Source of the DNA: Flagellimonas lutimaris
GTDB lineage: Bacteria; Bacteroidota; Bacteroidia; Flavobacteriales; Flavobacteriaceae
Assembly (NCBI RefSeq): GCF_003581615.1
Contig: NZ_QXFH01000076.1
Coordinates: forward strand, 124,001 to 188,000
Length of the DNA stretch: 64,000 nucleotides
Reading direction: 5' to 3'
Shown: one piece after another, positions 8,890-17,210 of the stretch
How the letters are laid out: each line of letters opens with the position of its first letter
Numbering within the stretch: the first letter of the stretch is position 1
Position numbers and translations under genes: made by a program
Notes under the pieces: generated by a model
What the model was told of the DNA's origin: nothing
Seen by the model: the letters and a program-made list of their open reading frames with translations, nothing else
The model's database searches: none

Positions 8890-9759
8890 TTATTTACGCT
8901 TGAACAACGTTTTAAACAGCTTCATCAAAAGAAGTGCAACGAAACCAATGACCAACCCAAAAATAAAATCTTTCGGAAGTGTGGGCAGGCCTGGGAACAA
9001 ATGATGGAAAAATTCAATATTATGGATAAAGATTCCTCCAGAAACCAATAGCAAGGCCAAAGTTCCGATTATGGAAAGTGATTTAATTATAATGGGTAAT
9101 GCATTCACCAGTGCCCTACCCACTTTATCAGAAAAACTATCATGTTCACCATTTAGGTTGATCAATCTATATCCATAATCGTCCATCCGAACAATTAAAG
9201 CCACAATACCGTACACGCCAACAGTGGCCAATAGCGCTACTACGGAGACTGTTGCTATTCGTATTGTCAAAGGTTCGTTGACCACGGTGCTCAATGCGAT
9301 AATGACTATCTCAATGGAGAGTATAAAATCCGTGATAATCGCCTGCTTTATTTTTTTCTTCTCCAGTTCTGGCAACTCCTCTTCAGGAATATCAATAGGG
9401 TCTTCAATATGTTCTTCTTCGTTAGAGTGAAAAAAATATTCGTACACTTTCTCCGCGCCTTCATAGGCCAAATACACGCCTCCCAAAATCAAAATAACCG
9501 TAATGGCAACGGGCAAATAGGCGCTCAACAAAAATGCAATCGGAAGAATAATCAATTTGTTTAAAAAAGAGCCTTTGGTAATGGCCCACAGCACAGGAAT
9601 TTCCCTGCTGGACAGAAATCCAGTAGCCTTTTCGGCATTTACGGCCAAGTCATCACCTAAAATGCCAGCTGTTTTCTTGGTTGCAACTTTACTCATAGTT
9701 GCCACGTCATCCATAAGTGCAGAAATGTCGTCCAAAACAGCAAAAAAACCAGAAGCCAT
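8890..9759 (-). CDS. DUF808 (YedI-like) inner-membrane protein
   Basis: This 289-residue protein opens with MASGFFAVLDDISALMDDVA, the typical start of the DUF808/YedI family, followed by KKTAGILGDDLAVNAEKA. Hydrophobic helices lie at about 68-105, 145-165, 170-195, 220-245 and 262-285. The family is a predicted inner-membrane transporter-like protein with no proven substrate. An acidic cytoplasmic loop (HSNEEEHIEDPIDIPEEE, about 113-130) precedes the third helix. The length is normal. Confidence 0.88.
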   Translation of the reverse strand: MASGFFAVLDDISALMDDVATMSKVATKKTAGILGDDLAVNAEKATGFLSSREIPVLWAITKGSFLNKLIILPIAFLLSAYLPVAITVILILGGVYLAYEGAEKVYEYFFHSNEEEHIEDPIDIPEEELPELEKKKIKQAIITDFILSIEIVIIALSTVVNEPLTIRIATVSVVALLATVGVYGIVALIVRMDDYGYRLINLNGEHDSFSDKVGRALVNALPIIIKSLSIIGTLALLLVSGGIFIHNIEFFHHLFPGLPTLPKDFIFGLVIGFVALLLMKLFKTLFKRK

Positions 9760-9849
9760 AGAAATCTTTTAGGTTAGTGAAAAGTCAAAGATTGGAAGCA
9801 AAATAAATAAATCCAAGCTTAACTGCCCATATTAAAGCAGTAAAAAGTA

Positions 9850-10305
9850 CTATGCTCCTTCCATGGACAACAAAGTGGCCACCCAAATAATAACGGAAGA
9901 AAAGAAGATTCCGATAGTGTTCGCAGCAAATGCCTGTCGTTTTTTCATTTTAAAAAGATAGGCGGCAATACTTCCCGCGTAAACCCCTGTGCCTGGTAAG
10001 GGAATCATTACAAAGAGTACAATGCCCAAAAACCCGAAGCGCTGTATTTTTTTACCTGACCCTTTTTTGGCTCTTTGCCCTACAAAAACAGCAGATTTTT
10101 TATAGAATCGCCATTTGACCAAATGACGATTGACGTACTCCAAAAAAAACATCATCATAGGGAACACCAATACATTAGCACCAAAACAAACAATAAATAC
10201 CAAGTATTCATTTACTCCTTGGTACATGCCATATGGAATGCCCACTTTGGCCTCCCCAAATGGTGAAAGGCTCCAAAGTGCCGCTATAATTAAATCGATG
10301 TGCAA
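9850..10305 (-). CDS. COG2426-type small multidrug-export-like membrane protein
   Basis: This 151-residue membrane protein carries the marks of the Sm_multidrug_ex/COG2426 family: SPFGEAKVGIPYG near the N terminus, then a helix with NVLVFPMMMFFLEY, the basic loop RFYKKSAVF..RAKKGSGKKI, and LFVMIPLPGTGVYAGS followed by a last pair of helices. Despite the family name, no transport function is proven. A single gene on its own transcript. Confidence 0.85.
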   Translation of the reverse strand: MHIDLIIAALWSLSPFGEAKVGIPYGMYQGVNEYLVFIVCFGANVLVFPMMMFFLEYVNRHLVKWRFYKKSAVFVGQRAKKGSGKKIQRFGFLGIVLFVMIPLPGTGVYAGSIAAYLFKMKKRQAFAANTIGIFFSSVIIWVATLLSMEGA

Positions 10306-10473
10306 ATTACCGAGGTTTTAAGCTGGCAAACCTAGCAAGGAATTTGCGTTTGACAGCGTTTCAAACCCTTAAATATTTATTAATTGTGATTTCGTTTTCT
10401 CTCAATTTTCTAGCTAAAACAACCTAACTACTTTACCATCAGGTTAACAGTTTGTAAAATGTTTCCTTCATGA

Positions 10474-10504
10474 TTGAAACCCATTGCAAGGTTTCATAGT
10501 TTTG
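10474..10504 (+). promoter_or_regulatory. Promoter of the PHP-phosphodiesterase gene
   Basis: TTG at 10474-10476, a 20-bp gap and TAGTTTTG at 10497-10504 make a full Bacteroidota promoter. Transcription would begin near 10508-10511, so the in-frame TTG at 10474 cannot be a translation start; the ATG at 10519 is the first usable one. Confidence 0.6.
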
Positions 10505-10518
10505 ATAAAACCATCATT

Positions 10519-11634
10519 ATGAAATTCCAACCGTTTTTTATCGCACTTCTTGTCTCCTCATTTCTTTTTGCCCAAGAACATTCGCACCAAAGTTCCAGGA
10601 CTCTTGCTTTTCCCGACATACCTGGATTCAAAACATTGAAGACAGATTTACACCAGCATACTGTTTTTTCCGATGGGAATGTATGGCCCAACATTAGGGT
10701 GATGGAAGCACTCAGAGATAATTTGGATGTAATTTCCCTTACCGAACATATAGAGTACCAACCCCATAAAGAAGATATCCCGCACCCAGATAGGAATAGA
10801 TCCTACGAAATAGCCCTGAAAGAAGCTAAAGACCATGACTTGCTTTTGGTCCATGGATCCGAAATTACCCGACAAAAACCCATTGGACACAACAATGCCA
10901 TATTTATAGCAGATGCCAACAAATTACTGGTAAATGATGCAGAAGATTCATTCGCCGAAGCTAAAAAACAAGATGCCTTTGTGTTTTGGAACCATCCTGC
11001 GTGGTATGCCCAATCACCAAAAGGTAATCCGATTCTTAGCGATTTTCAAAAAGAACGAATCCAAAAAGGAGAGTTGCACGGAATAGAGGTAATCAATACC
11101 GGGGATTATTCGGAAGAGTCTTTGGCCCTTGCCTTAGAAAACAATCTGACCATAATGGGGACCAGCGATATCCATGGACTTATTGACTGGGATTATGTAG
11201 AAAAAGGACATACCCGCCCTATTACCCTTGTCTTTGCCAGGGAAAAAACCAAGAAATCCCTTAAAGAAGCTTTGTTTGCAGGAAGAACAGTTGCCGTGTT
11301 CAATTCGTTATTGGTCGGGAAGAAAGAAAATCTGGTTCCTTTACTTAATGCTTCATTAAAATTAGAAACGGCCAAATACATTGACAACACTTCGATTTTG
11401 GAGGTTACTTTAAAAAATGTAACCAGTAGCGACTTGATTTTTGAAAATCAAATGCCATATACCTTCTACTCGAGTTCACCTGTTTTTACCGTACCAGCGG
11501 GAAGCACCAAAACCCTTCATATCAAAACCTTGGAAAAGAAAGCTGACCTTCAAATAAAGCTAAAAGCATTAGGGGCTTATATTGCTCCAAAAGAACATCC
11601 TATTGTTACTTGGAATATTAGATTAAAGGAATAG
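10519..11634 (+). CDS. Secreted PHP-domain phosphodiesterase, Sb-PDE family
   Basis: The start at ATG 10519 gives 371 residues and a clean signal peptide (MKFQPFFIALLVSSFLFAQ). The mature protein is a polymerase-and-histidinol-phosphatase (PHP) metallohydrolase: DLHQHTVFSDG provides the first metal histidines, then ISLTEHIEY, LLVHGSEIT, FWNHPAW and GTSDIHG supply the others. A C-terminal beta-sandwich (about 280-371) completes the Sb-PDE type, whose members hydrolyse phosphodiesters in the periplasm. The gene is alone and has its own promoter. All metal-ligand motifs appear intact. Confidence 0.88.
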   Translation: MKFQPFFIALLVSSFLFAQEHSHQSSRTLAFPDIPGFKTLKTDLHQHTVFSDGNVWPNIRVMEALRDNLDVISLTEHIEYQPHKEDIPHPDRNRSYEIALKEAKDHDLLLVHGSEITRQKPIGHNNAIFIADANKLLVNDAEDSFAEAKKQDAFVFWNHPAWYAQSPKGNPILSDFQKERIQKGELHGIEVINTGDYSEESLALALENNLTIMGTSDIHGLIDWDYVEKGHTRPITLVFAREKTKKSLKEALFAGRTVAVFNSLLVGKKENLVPLLNASLKLETAKYIDNTSILEVTLKNVTSSDLIFENQMPYTFYSSSPVFTVPAGSTKTLHIKTLEKKADLQIKLKALGAYIAPKEHPIVTWNIRLKE

Positions 11635-11635
11635 C

Positions 11636-11905
11636 TTATGCCACGGAAGAAAAAGAAGAACCATTGATTGCCTGATCAAAGTCAGGTGATATTTTTATGG
11701 CATATTCTTTTGGGGTTTTGTCTGAAATGGACACCCACTGTTTGTCGACATTCACATCGAAATAGAAATTGGTGAAATCGGCATCAACATCGAACCTGGA
11801 CAACAGGAATCTCATGATTCTTGGTCTTAGACTGTATTCCAAATCAATACAGGTTCTTTTCAGTGCTGGATTGTCATCTCCAGAAAACACCCAATTAAAC
11901 GTCAC
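11636..11905 (-). CDS. Small protein of unknown function
   Basis: This codes for 89 residues, acidic, no signal peptide or membrane segment. The sequence has a mixed alpha/beta look, with CIDLEYSLRPRIMRFLLSRFD in the first half and a serine-rich C terminus. It ends one base after the convergent PHP gene. It could be the second cistron after the dehydrogenase at 11986-13191, 80 bases upstream. I recognise no family; codon use looks like that of real genes nearby. Confidence 0.5.
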   Translation of the reverse strand: MTFNWVFSGDDNPALKRTCIDLEYSLRPRIMRFLLSRFDVDADFTNFYFDVNVDKQWVSISDKTPKEYAIKISPDFDQAINGSSFSSVA

Positions 11906-11985
11906 TGGCTTTTGAGAATTAGGACATACAATATACTAAAAAACAACCCATTACCAACTTTTGGAGCCTTTTTTGGGGTATACGG

Positions 11986-13191
11986 CTATTCTTTACCGTC
12001 CACATAGTGTTGAAGGTAGGCGTACCGAGGGGTCAGCTTCCCATTTTGGGTCATGCGTGCCCTGTCCAGAAGACCATCGTTGTCCTCATTAAAAAATGAT
12101 GGAATCACGTATTTGGAGAATGCTTCTCCAAAACCAACGCTTGCATCACGAGGTAATTCACATGGTAAGTTGTCCACAGCCATGACAGCAATGGCGTTTT
12201 CATTTTTAAAATCGGTCTCTGTTTCGGAAACAGGGTCATACCCATAAATGGGTTCTGCGATGGTGGATGGACGAATAGTGGATGCTACAGGACCATCGAT
12301 ATCACAACTAATGTCGGCCACGACCTTAATTTTGAAATCGGACCGCTTGGCATCTTCCCGAGTATATAAATAAGGAGCGCCATCGCCATAAAAATGACCA
12401 GCGATAAAAAAATCCGTTACTTTGGCAAAGCGGAAAAAGTTAGACTTGTACGCTTCTGGGTTTTGGAAAAAATCTGCTTTATTGCCTTTGACCCCATCTT
12501 TGCGCTTAACGTAATGGGAAACATCGATTTGGCAATAAACGGGTTCGTTAAAAGTTTTGGATAAATAATCATCGGCACTAACTTCTCTTAACCCCATAGC
12601 ATCGAGCATTTCCTTGGCTCCATTGCCCACTCTTCCCCTTCCGGTCAGTAATATTTTGATGTTCGGGAGTCCTATGTTCTTCAATTCCGATATTAAGGCC
12701 TGTTGATCTAACAAGCTTTCAGCTTTGGGCAATTGGAACAAATTATACTTTAACCCGTAGGCCCTAAATCCGTTATAAGCACCTACAATTCCAGCATAAC
12801 GGCCAAAGGCTACAAGTCTACTCCCCTTTTGATTGGTTATGACTTCGTGGTCGTACAATTCGATGTTCTTTGCTAAAATAGCTTGGAGCAATTCTCTATT
12901 GTAGGGTTGTTTTTTGATTGTATGTGAAAAGAAAAAATATTTTTTATTGGGAATCAATGCTTCTATCGGAACTTCCTTTACACCCAAGAGCACCTCACAG
13001 GATTCCATATCTTGAACAACTTCGAGCCCCTTATCGGCGTATTCTTTATCTGAAAATACGCGAATTGGTGATGATTCAACAAAAATTTGGGCTTTGGGGA
13101 ATTTGGAAAGGACATTTTGACATTCCTCTGGTGACAGTACTACCCTACGATCGGGTGGATTTTTACGTTCCCTGATGATTCCGAACTTCAT
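11986..13191 (-). CDS. NAD(P)-dependent saccharopine/alanine dehydrogenase-like oxidoreductase
   Basis: This 401-residue cytoplasmic enzyme opens with MKFGIIRERKNPPDRRVVLSP, the alanine dehydrogenase/transhydrogenase N-terminal signature, and continues with FFFSHTIKKQPYNRELL, the lysine-pathway (LYS1, saccharopine dehydrogenase) variant. A Rossmann nucleotide-binding turn is visible at about residue 183 (ILLTGRGRVGNGAKEML). The mid region ends with DISCDIDGPVASTIRPSTI, also typical. It probably interconverts saccharopine and lysine plus 2-oxoglutarate, or a related amino acid. The exact substrate is uncertain. Confidence 0.8.
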   Translation of the reverse strand: MKFGIIRERKNPPDRRVVLSPEECQNVLSKFPKAQIFVESSPIRVFSDKEYADKGLEVVQDMESCEVLLGVKEVPIEALIPNKKYFFFSHTIKKQPYNRELLQAILAKNIELYDHEVITNQKGSRLVAFGRYAGIVGAYNGFRAYGLKYNLFQLPKAESLLDQQALISELKNIGLPNIKILLTGRGRVGNGAKEMLDAMGLREVSADDYLSKTFNEPVYCQIDVSHYVKRKDGVKGNKADFFQNPEAYKSNFFRFAKVTDFFIAGHFYGDGAPYLYTREDAKRSDFKIKVVADISCDIDGPVASTIRPSTIAEPIYGYDPVSETETDFKNENAIAVMAVDNLPCELPRDASVGFGEAFSKYVIPSFFNEDNDGLLDRARMTQNGKLTPRYAYLQHYVDGKE

Positions 13192-13491
13192 AGATTATTT
13201 TGGTATAATTGTTGACCAAAATAAGGGTAATAGGAAGGGTAAGCAAACTTTTTATTGTTTGATGGATATGGTTTACCTTTGCCGACCGCGTTAGGGATAG
13301 AGTCAAGTACCTAGTACAGACGATAGCCCGGCCAAGATATTGCGAAGCGAGGTCTTGGAAAAGCCAACACTTCGACTGTGCTCTGTGCAGGCTAAGTTCT
13401 TTGATAAAAAAATGAGAGTTACGTTTAGGCCCTTCGACTTCGCTCAGGGCATAATTCGTTTACGGTAAGCAAAGCTTACCTAGCTCATTAT
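13192..13491 (+). other. Intergenic region before tmRNA: promoter-like box, possible small RNA, hairpins
   Basis: No protein gene is seen. TACCTTTG at 13274-13281 matches TAnnTTTG and is followed by GCGTTAGGGATAGAG (from 13289), a stretch of a type I recall after such promoters in flavobacterial genomes; it may be a small structured RNA or the tmRNA precursor leader. GGTAAGC/GCTTACC (13464-13480, 3-base loop) is a perfect hairpin just before the tmRNA 5' end. The repeat at 13429-13450 is listed separately. Confidence 0.35.
13429..13450. repeat. Short dispersed hairpin repeat (TTCGACTTCGCTC type)
   Basis: The 22-base element has GCCCT and AGGGC ends around TTCGACTTCGCTC. Elements of this TTCGACT-CGCTCAG form are scattered between genes in many Flavobacteriaceae genomes. 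A partial relative (TTCGACTGTGCTC) lies about 60 bases upstream near 13370. It may be a small mobile palindrome; only one full copy is seen here. Confidence 0.5.
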
Positions 13492-13890
13492 GGGGCCGAC
13501 CGGTTTTGACAGCAAGACCAATGGCGATGTAAGCATGTCGAGCGCTGGGATATAGCTCGTTAATCTTATGTTTCACACTTTTTAATTGGCGAAAATAATT
13601 ACGCTCTTGCCGCATAATCTGAATTATAGTAGGATTTGCCTCGTCCCTACAAGGTAGGGAAGCGAGATGTTCCTGAATAGCCCTTGTTGACGGCGATTCG
13701 TTTAGGAGCACCAAAAAAGTCAACACAAGGGTGTCCGTTCGCTTTGGCGACACCTCTAAAACCTAAAGAAGATAAGTGTATATTAGGCCGTATCTGGTCA
13801 GGTATGCATCGAAAATTAAGCAGATACTAAGCATGTAGAAAGCGTGGTTATTGCTTGTTTGGACGAGGGTTCGAATCCCTCCGGCTCCAC
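13492..13890 (+). ncRNA. ssrA: Transfer-messenger RNA (tmRNA)
   Basis: tmRNA rescues stalled ribosomes and tags the unfinished protein for proteolysis. The 5' end GGGGCCGACCGGTTTTGACAG and the 3' tRNA-like end GGTTCGAATCCCTCCGGCTCCA form the acceptor and T arms (GGGGCCG pairs with CGGCTCC). The reading frame at 13589-13618 is GGC GAA AAT AAT TAC GCT CTT GCC GCA TAA, encoding the tag GENNYALAA, the usual Bacteroidota ending. The size (about 398 nt) is normal. CCA is only partly encoded (13888-13890 reads CAC), so it is added after transcription. The mature 3' end is also the insertion site of the integrative element. Confidence 0.96.
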
Positions 13891-13893
13891 TAG
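13868..13893 (+). other. Probable left attachment site (attL) at the tmRNA 3' end
   Basis: An integrase gene begins 237 bases downstream of the tmRNA, and the T-arm/acceptor 3' end of tmRNA genes is a classic target of tyrosine integrases. The crossover is therefore expected within GGTTCGAATCCCTCCGGCTCCAC. I looked for a second copy of this segment elsewhere in the window, which would mark attR, and did not see one. Confidence 0.45.
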
Positions 13894-13915
13894 AAGACCA
13901 TCAAAACAAAACAAC

Positions 13916-13948
13916 AAACCTGTAAGTCATTGATTTACAGGTTTTTTT
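13916..13948 (+). terminator. Rho-independent terminator after tmRNA
   Basis: AACCTGTAA (13917-13925) pairs with TTACAGGTT (13935-13943) and the stem runs into TTTTTTT. It lies 26 bases after the tmRNA end and should end that transcript. It also insulates the element from tmRNA transcription. Confidence 0.85.
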
Positions 13949-13998
13949 ATTTTATTTAGTTTCATTTAAACTCAAATGAAATCAGTTTAAAAGGAACC

Positions 13999-14122
13999 AA
14001 ATCGATACCCATTCTAAAAATTTAAAAAAGGTATCGATTTCTCTGTAATTTATTCTTTTTTAATGGTTTACAAAACTCCATAGAGTTATTTTTCATACCT
14101 TTATCGACATAAATCGATACCC
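13999..14122. repeat. Three copies of AAATCGATACCC around the integrase promoter
   Basis: The copies are AAATCGATACCC at 13999-14010, its inverse GGTATCGATTT at 14030-14040, and AAATCGATACCC again at 14111-14122, ending five bases before the integrase ATG. Repeated short sites next to an integrase are typical of arm-type binding sites for the integrase or its excisionase; here the last copy would also allow the protein to block its own translation start region. Protein binding is inferred. Confidence 0.6.
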
Positions 14123-14127
14123 AAAAT

Positions 14128-15354
14128 ATGTCAAATTCATTTGCAGTCTTATTTTACCTTAAAGACAAACGTCTCGATAAGAACGGCAAAGCCGGACTAT
14201 ACCTTAGATTAACCGTAAATGGTCAACGATCTGTAATAAGCCTTCATAGAAAGATCGATCCTGAAAAATGGGACTCGAGAATGAACAAATTGAAAGGAAA
14301 AGGCGTTGAAGCAGAAGAATTAAATCGATTCATGTCCACTGTTCGTCATAAGATAAATAAGATTCACCATGAATTGGTAGAAGAAGGTGAATTTTTCACA
14401 GTGCATGATGTAAAGGATAAATTTTTAGGCAACGACAAAAGGGTTAAGATGTTGTTGGAACTCTTCGATGAGCATAACCAACAGATGAAGAAGCTGATTG
14501 ATATTGAATTCGCCCTGGGGACATACAAAAGGTATCATACCACAAGAAACCATGTGGCCGAATTTATCAAAACCGAATTCCGAAAATCTGATATCCCTAT
14601 CCGGGATGTAGATTTGAAATTCATCAAAAGGTTTGAATTCTTCCTAAAGACCGATAAAAAATGTAATCACAATTCGGCGTTGAAGTACATCAACAACTTT
14701 AAGAAAATCATCCGAATGGCAGTTGCCCATGAATGGATCAGTAAAGACCCATTTTACAACTATAAAGTTCAATTCAAAACCGTTGAGCGTGAATTTCTAT
14801 CCAAAGAAGAACTACAAGCTTTGGTAGATAAGGAAATTACAGGAGAACGCCTCAATGTTGTAAGGGATATGTTTGTGTTCTGTTGTTACACCGGCCTCTC
14901 CTATGTTGATGTCCAAAAATTACATCCAGAACATATTGTAAAGCATATTGACGGTAGTCTTTGGATAAAATCCCAACGTACCAAAACAAAATCCAGATTG
15001 GGCATTCCCCTACTCCCAACTGCATTATCCATAATGGAAAAATACAAGAACCACCCGAAGGTCATCAATGGGGATTGTGTTTTACCCGTACTGAGCAATC
15101 AAAAGTCCAACGCCTATTTAAAGGAAATTGCAGATCTCTGCGGGATTAAAAAGAATTTGACCACCCATTTAGCGCGACACACTTTTGCAACCACCGTTAC
15201 GCTTTCCAATGGAGTTCCCATAGAAACCGTGGGGCAAATGCTGGGACATAAAAATCTACGGACCACTCAACACTATGCAAAGATTATTGACAGGAAAGTT
15301 AGTGATGACATGGCTGCATTGAAAGAAGTTTTGGGTAAGCAAAATATAGGGTAA
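14128..15354 (+). CDS. Tyrosine-type site-specific integrase, IntDOT-like
   Basis: This 408-residue recombinase should integrate and excise the element at the tmRNA 3' end. The N-terminal arm-binding domain (about 1-100) and SAM-like core-binding domain (about 110-210, with FLKTDKKCNHNSALKYINNFKKI) precede the catalytic domain. Catalytic residues visible are the beta-hairpin lysine in RTKTKSR (about 284-290), H347 and R350 in HLARHT, H374 in MLGHKN and nucleophile Tyr383 in QHYAKI. The first catalytic arginine is replaced by Ser258 (TGLSYVDV), as known for IntDOT of CTnDOT and many relatives, so it is not a defect. The protein is full length. Confidence 0.93.
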   Translation: MSNSFAVLFYLKDKRLDKNGKAGLYLRLTVNGQRSVISLHRKIDPEKWDSRMNKLKGKGVEAEELNRFMSTVRHKINKIHHELVEEGEFFTVHDVKDKFLGNDKRVKMLLELFDEHNQQMKKLIDIEFALGTYKRYHTTRNHVAEFIKTEFRKSDIPIRDVDLKFIKRFEFFLKTDKKCNHNSALKYINNFKKIIRMAVAHEWISKDPFYNYKVQFKTVEREFLSKEELQALVDKEITGERLNVVRDMFVFCCYTGLSYVDVQKLHPEHIVKHIDGSLWIKSQRTKTKSRLGIPLLPTALSIMEKYKNHPKVINGDCVLPVLSNQKSNAYLKEIADLCGIKKNLTTHLARHTFATTVTLSNGVPIETVGQMLGHKNLRTTQHYAKIIDRKVSDDMAALKEVLGKQNIG

Positions 15355-15495
15355 GTTGAAAAAACATAAATCCGCAACTGACATATTTCAAGCAAATGAC
15401 GATGCAATCCTGGGGTTGAACAAAACCTAGAATTCTGGGAACATAGGTAAGTGAATTTCCATAATCGTCAAACAAGAGGGATAAAGGCTCCCTGC

Positions 15496-16308
15496 TCATG
15501 GCTTTATCAATGAAAGAAGCCTATTTCCGTTTAACTCATATAAAGTTACCTGTAATCGTTCTTTGTCGCCCAATACGAACTTGGGCACAACGTAAACGAA
15601 CCGATTCATTTTTCCTTTCTTGACAATCTCTGGACGGTTATAAACATAGGAAATCCCCAGAGGCTTTTCCTGATAGGCGGTTCTTTTTTTCTGACTTCCA
15701 GAAATGATATTCAAGTCTAAGGTATCCACCTCAAAATCAATTCCGGACCGGTTTCTGATTTGAAAGACAAAATATACTTGCTTCCCTTGATAAATCATAT
15801 GCTCCAGTCTAAAAAGCATTCCTTTTTTACGGCGGACAGCCAAACGTCCTGGCTTTTTCGTCAGGAGTATTTCACTTATCCTTTGATATGATTCCTTTTC
15901 CTGGGTCAATGCATCCTTTTCCTGATAGGATTTGTTTTTGGTTTCATACAAGGGGCGTGCGCGTCCTACATGATCATCGGGCCCTATAAAGTAATTATAT
16001 CTAGAAATATCCTTGGAATACGCAAGGTTATAACTGTAAACCGATTCATCAGAGGTAATCACCAGTAAATTACTTTCTTGTCCAGGCGTCGCTTGCAGTA
16101 GGCCGTAATGTGCTTCATGATCCCTATTGTAGGTAAACACAAAATTCTGATGTCCTGTTATCGCCTTCCGAATGGGGCTGGGAAAAAACAAGGCCACATT
16201 CTTGTAGTCATTGGCATATAGCGTATCCAATGTGTTTTGGCCATAAGCCCCTATGGAAAGCATTAGGACAAGGCTACATAAACAAATATGTTTCAAATGC
16301 ATAATCAT
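15496..16308 (-). CDS. traN: Conjugative transfer protein TraN (DUF4138)
   Basis: This 270-residue protein has a signal peptide (about 1-23, GAYGQ) and the TraN/DUF4138 core: VALFFPSPIRKAITG, FVFTYNR, GLLQATPGQESNLLVITSDESVYSYNLAY. TraN is a VirB9-like part of the outer-membrane side of the mating channel. It is the last gene of the tra operon and overlaps traM by 4 bases (ATGA type), so the two are translationally coupled. The gene is intact. Confidence 0.9.
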   Translation of the reverse strand: MIMHLKHICLCSLVLMLSIGAYGQNTLDTLYANDYKNVALFFPSPIRKAITGHQNFVFTYNRDHEAHYGLLQATPGQESNLLVITSDESVYSYNLAYSKDISRYNYFIGPDDHVGRARPLYETKNKSYQEKDALTQEKESYQRISEILLTKKPGRLAVRRKKGMLFRLEHMIYQGKQVYFVFQIRNRSGIDFEVDTLDLNIISGSQKKRTAYQEKPLGISYVYNRPEIVKKGKMNRFVYVVPKFVLGDKERLQVTLYELNGNRLLSLIKP

Positions 16309-17210
16309 GGTTTTAGGATCAATTTATAGTTATGGGGAATTTCCACTTTGATAGATCTATTGTTCCTTTGAAAAATTCGTTTGACGCTTCCAACCTGAGG
16401 AATTCCAGGAAGGTTGATATCTCCAAGGGTAGCATCCAGAACACTTTCTTTGACTTCACCACGCAAGCGGTTCACCAAATAGATACCCTCCAGCCCATCC
16501 TGAAAATCATGGGCCTTTAGCGTTACCTTATGTGCTCCTATCCTAAAAATCTCCAATAGGATACGATTTGGCCTGATTTTTATGAATCCATACATGCGCA
16601 GGCCTTTGGAAAAGTGATTTCCATGTATTTGAATGTCCGAATCCAACCTCAGGGACAAACGATGACCATCCGCAACAATTTGACTCCCATCCACGTGGGC
16701 GCTAGCGACCTGTTCAAACAGTAATTGTGGTCGTGAGTCAAAGAACAGTTGATGTGAAAGTCCAAGTTCCTGCGGTTGTTCTGACTTGACAACCTCCATA
16801 TCATCCCCATCTTGCTCGATGTCCACAGCTCGATCTATGGCCTGCAATGAATCTTTTCTTCCTTTACGAACACCTCTGTCATAAAAGGTCTTGGATTGAT
16901 AAACACTGTCAATGATGCGATGCTTTTCATACTCCATGTAATCTGGGTTGAAATACCCCTTCTCATCCACCATATGTTCTGGATATATGGACGGTACATT
17001 GGTCTCAGTTTCTTTTTTAATGGCCTCCACAGCTTCCAGTTTAGTGCTAAAATCAACCTGGTAGTCCTCCAGGTCGGGGATAGGCATACGTTCAGGATCC
17101 AATTCAGGTTCCTTATCCCGGCCAAAGGTCATAATGGAATATACCGCAATGAACAGCACGACACAGACCATGACCAGCACAAAAACAATCTTATTTTTCT
17201 GTAGTTTCAT
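16305..17210 (-). CDS. traM: Conjugative transfer protein TraM
   Basis: TraM of CTnDOT-type elements is a VirB10-like protein that spans the envelope in the mating channel. The start at 17210 (MKLQKNKIVFVLVMV) gives 301 residues and a normal N-terminal membrane anchor (about 5-26); a start at 17240 would overlap traK by 50 bases. After a proline-poor linker (residues 30-140), the C-terminal beta domain (about 150-300) carries LRLDSDIQIHG, YGFIKIRPNRILLEI and DINLPGIPQ. It follows traK directly, with no traL-like gene between, unlike CTnDOT order K-L-M. Confidence 0.87.
   Translation of the reverse strand: MKLQKNKIVFVLVMVCVVLFIAVYSIMTFGRDKEPELDPERMPIPDLEDYQVDFSTKLEAVEAIKKETETNVPSIYPEHMVDEKGYFNPDYMEYEKHRIIDSVYQSKTFYDRGVRKGRKDSLQAIDRAVDIEQDGDDMEVVKSEQPQELGLSHQLFFDSRPQLLFEQVASAHVDGSQIVADGHRLSLRLDSDIQIHGNHFSKGLRMYGFIKIRPNRILLEIFRIGAHKVTLKAHDFQDGLEGIYLVNRLRGEVKESVLDATLGDINLPGIPQVGSVKRIFQRNNRSIKVEIPHNYKLILKP

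Noticed and set aside
10474..10518. TTG at 10474 as the start of the PHP-phosphodiesterase
   Set aside because: It coincides with the -33 box of a good promoter and would put 15 polar residues before a clean signal peptide; ATG 10519 is preferred.
13460..13753. Minus-strand frame covering tmRNA
   Set aside because: It is the reverse of the ssrA gene; the RNA explains the sequence.
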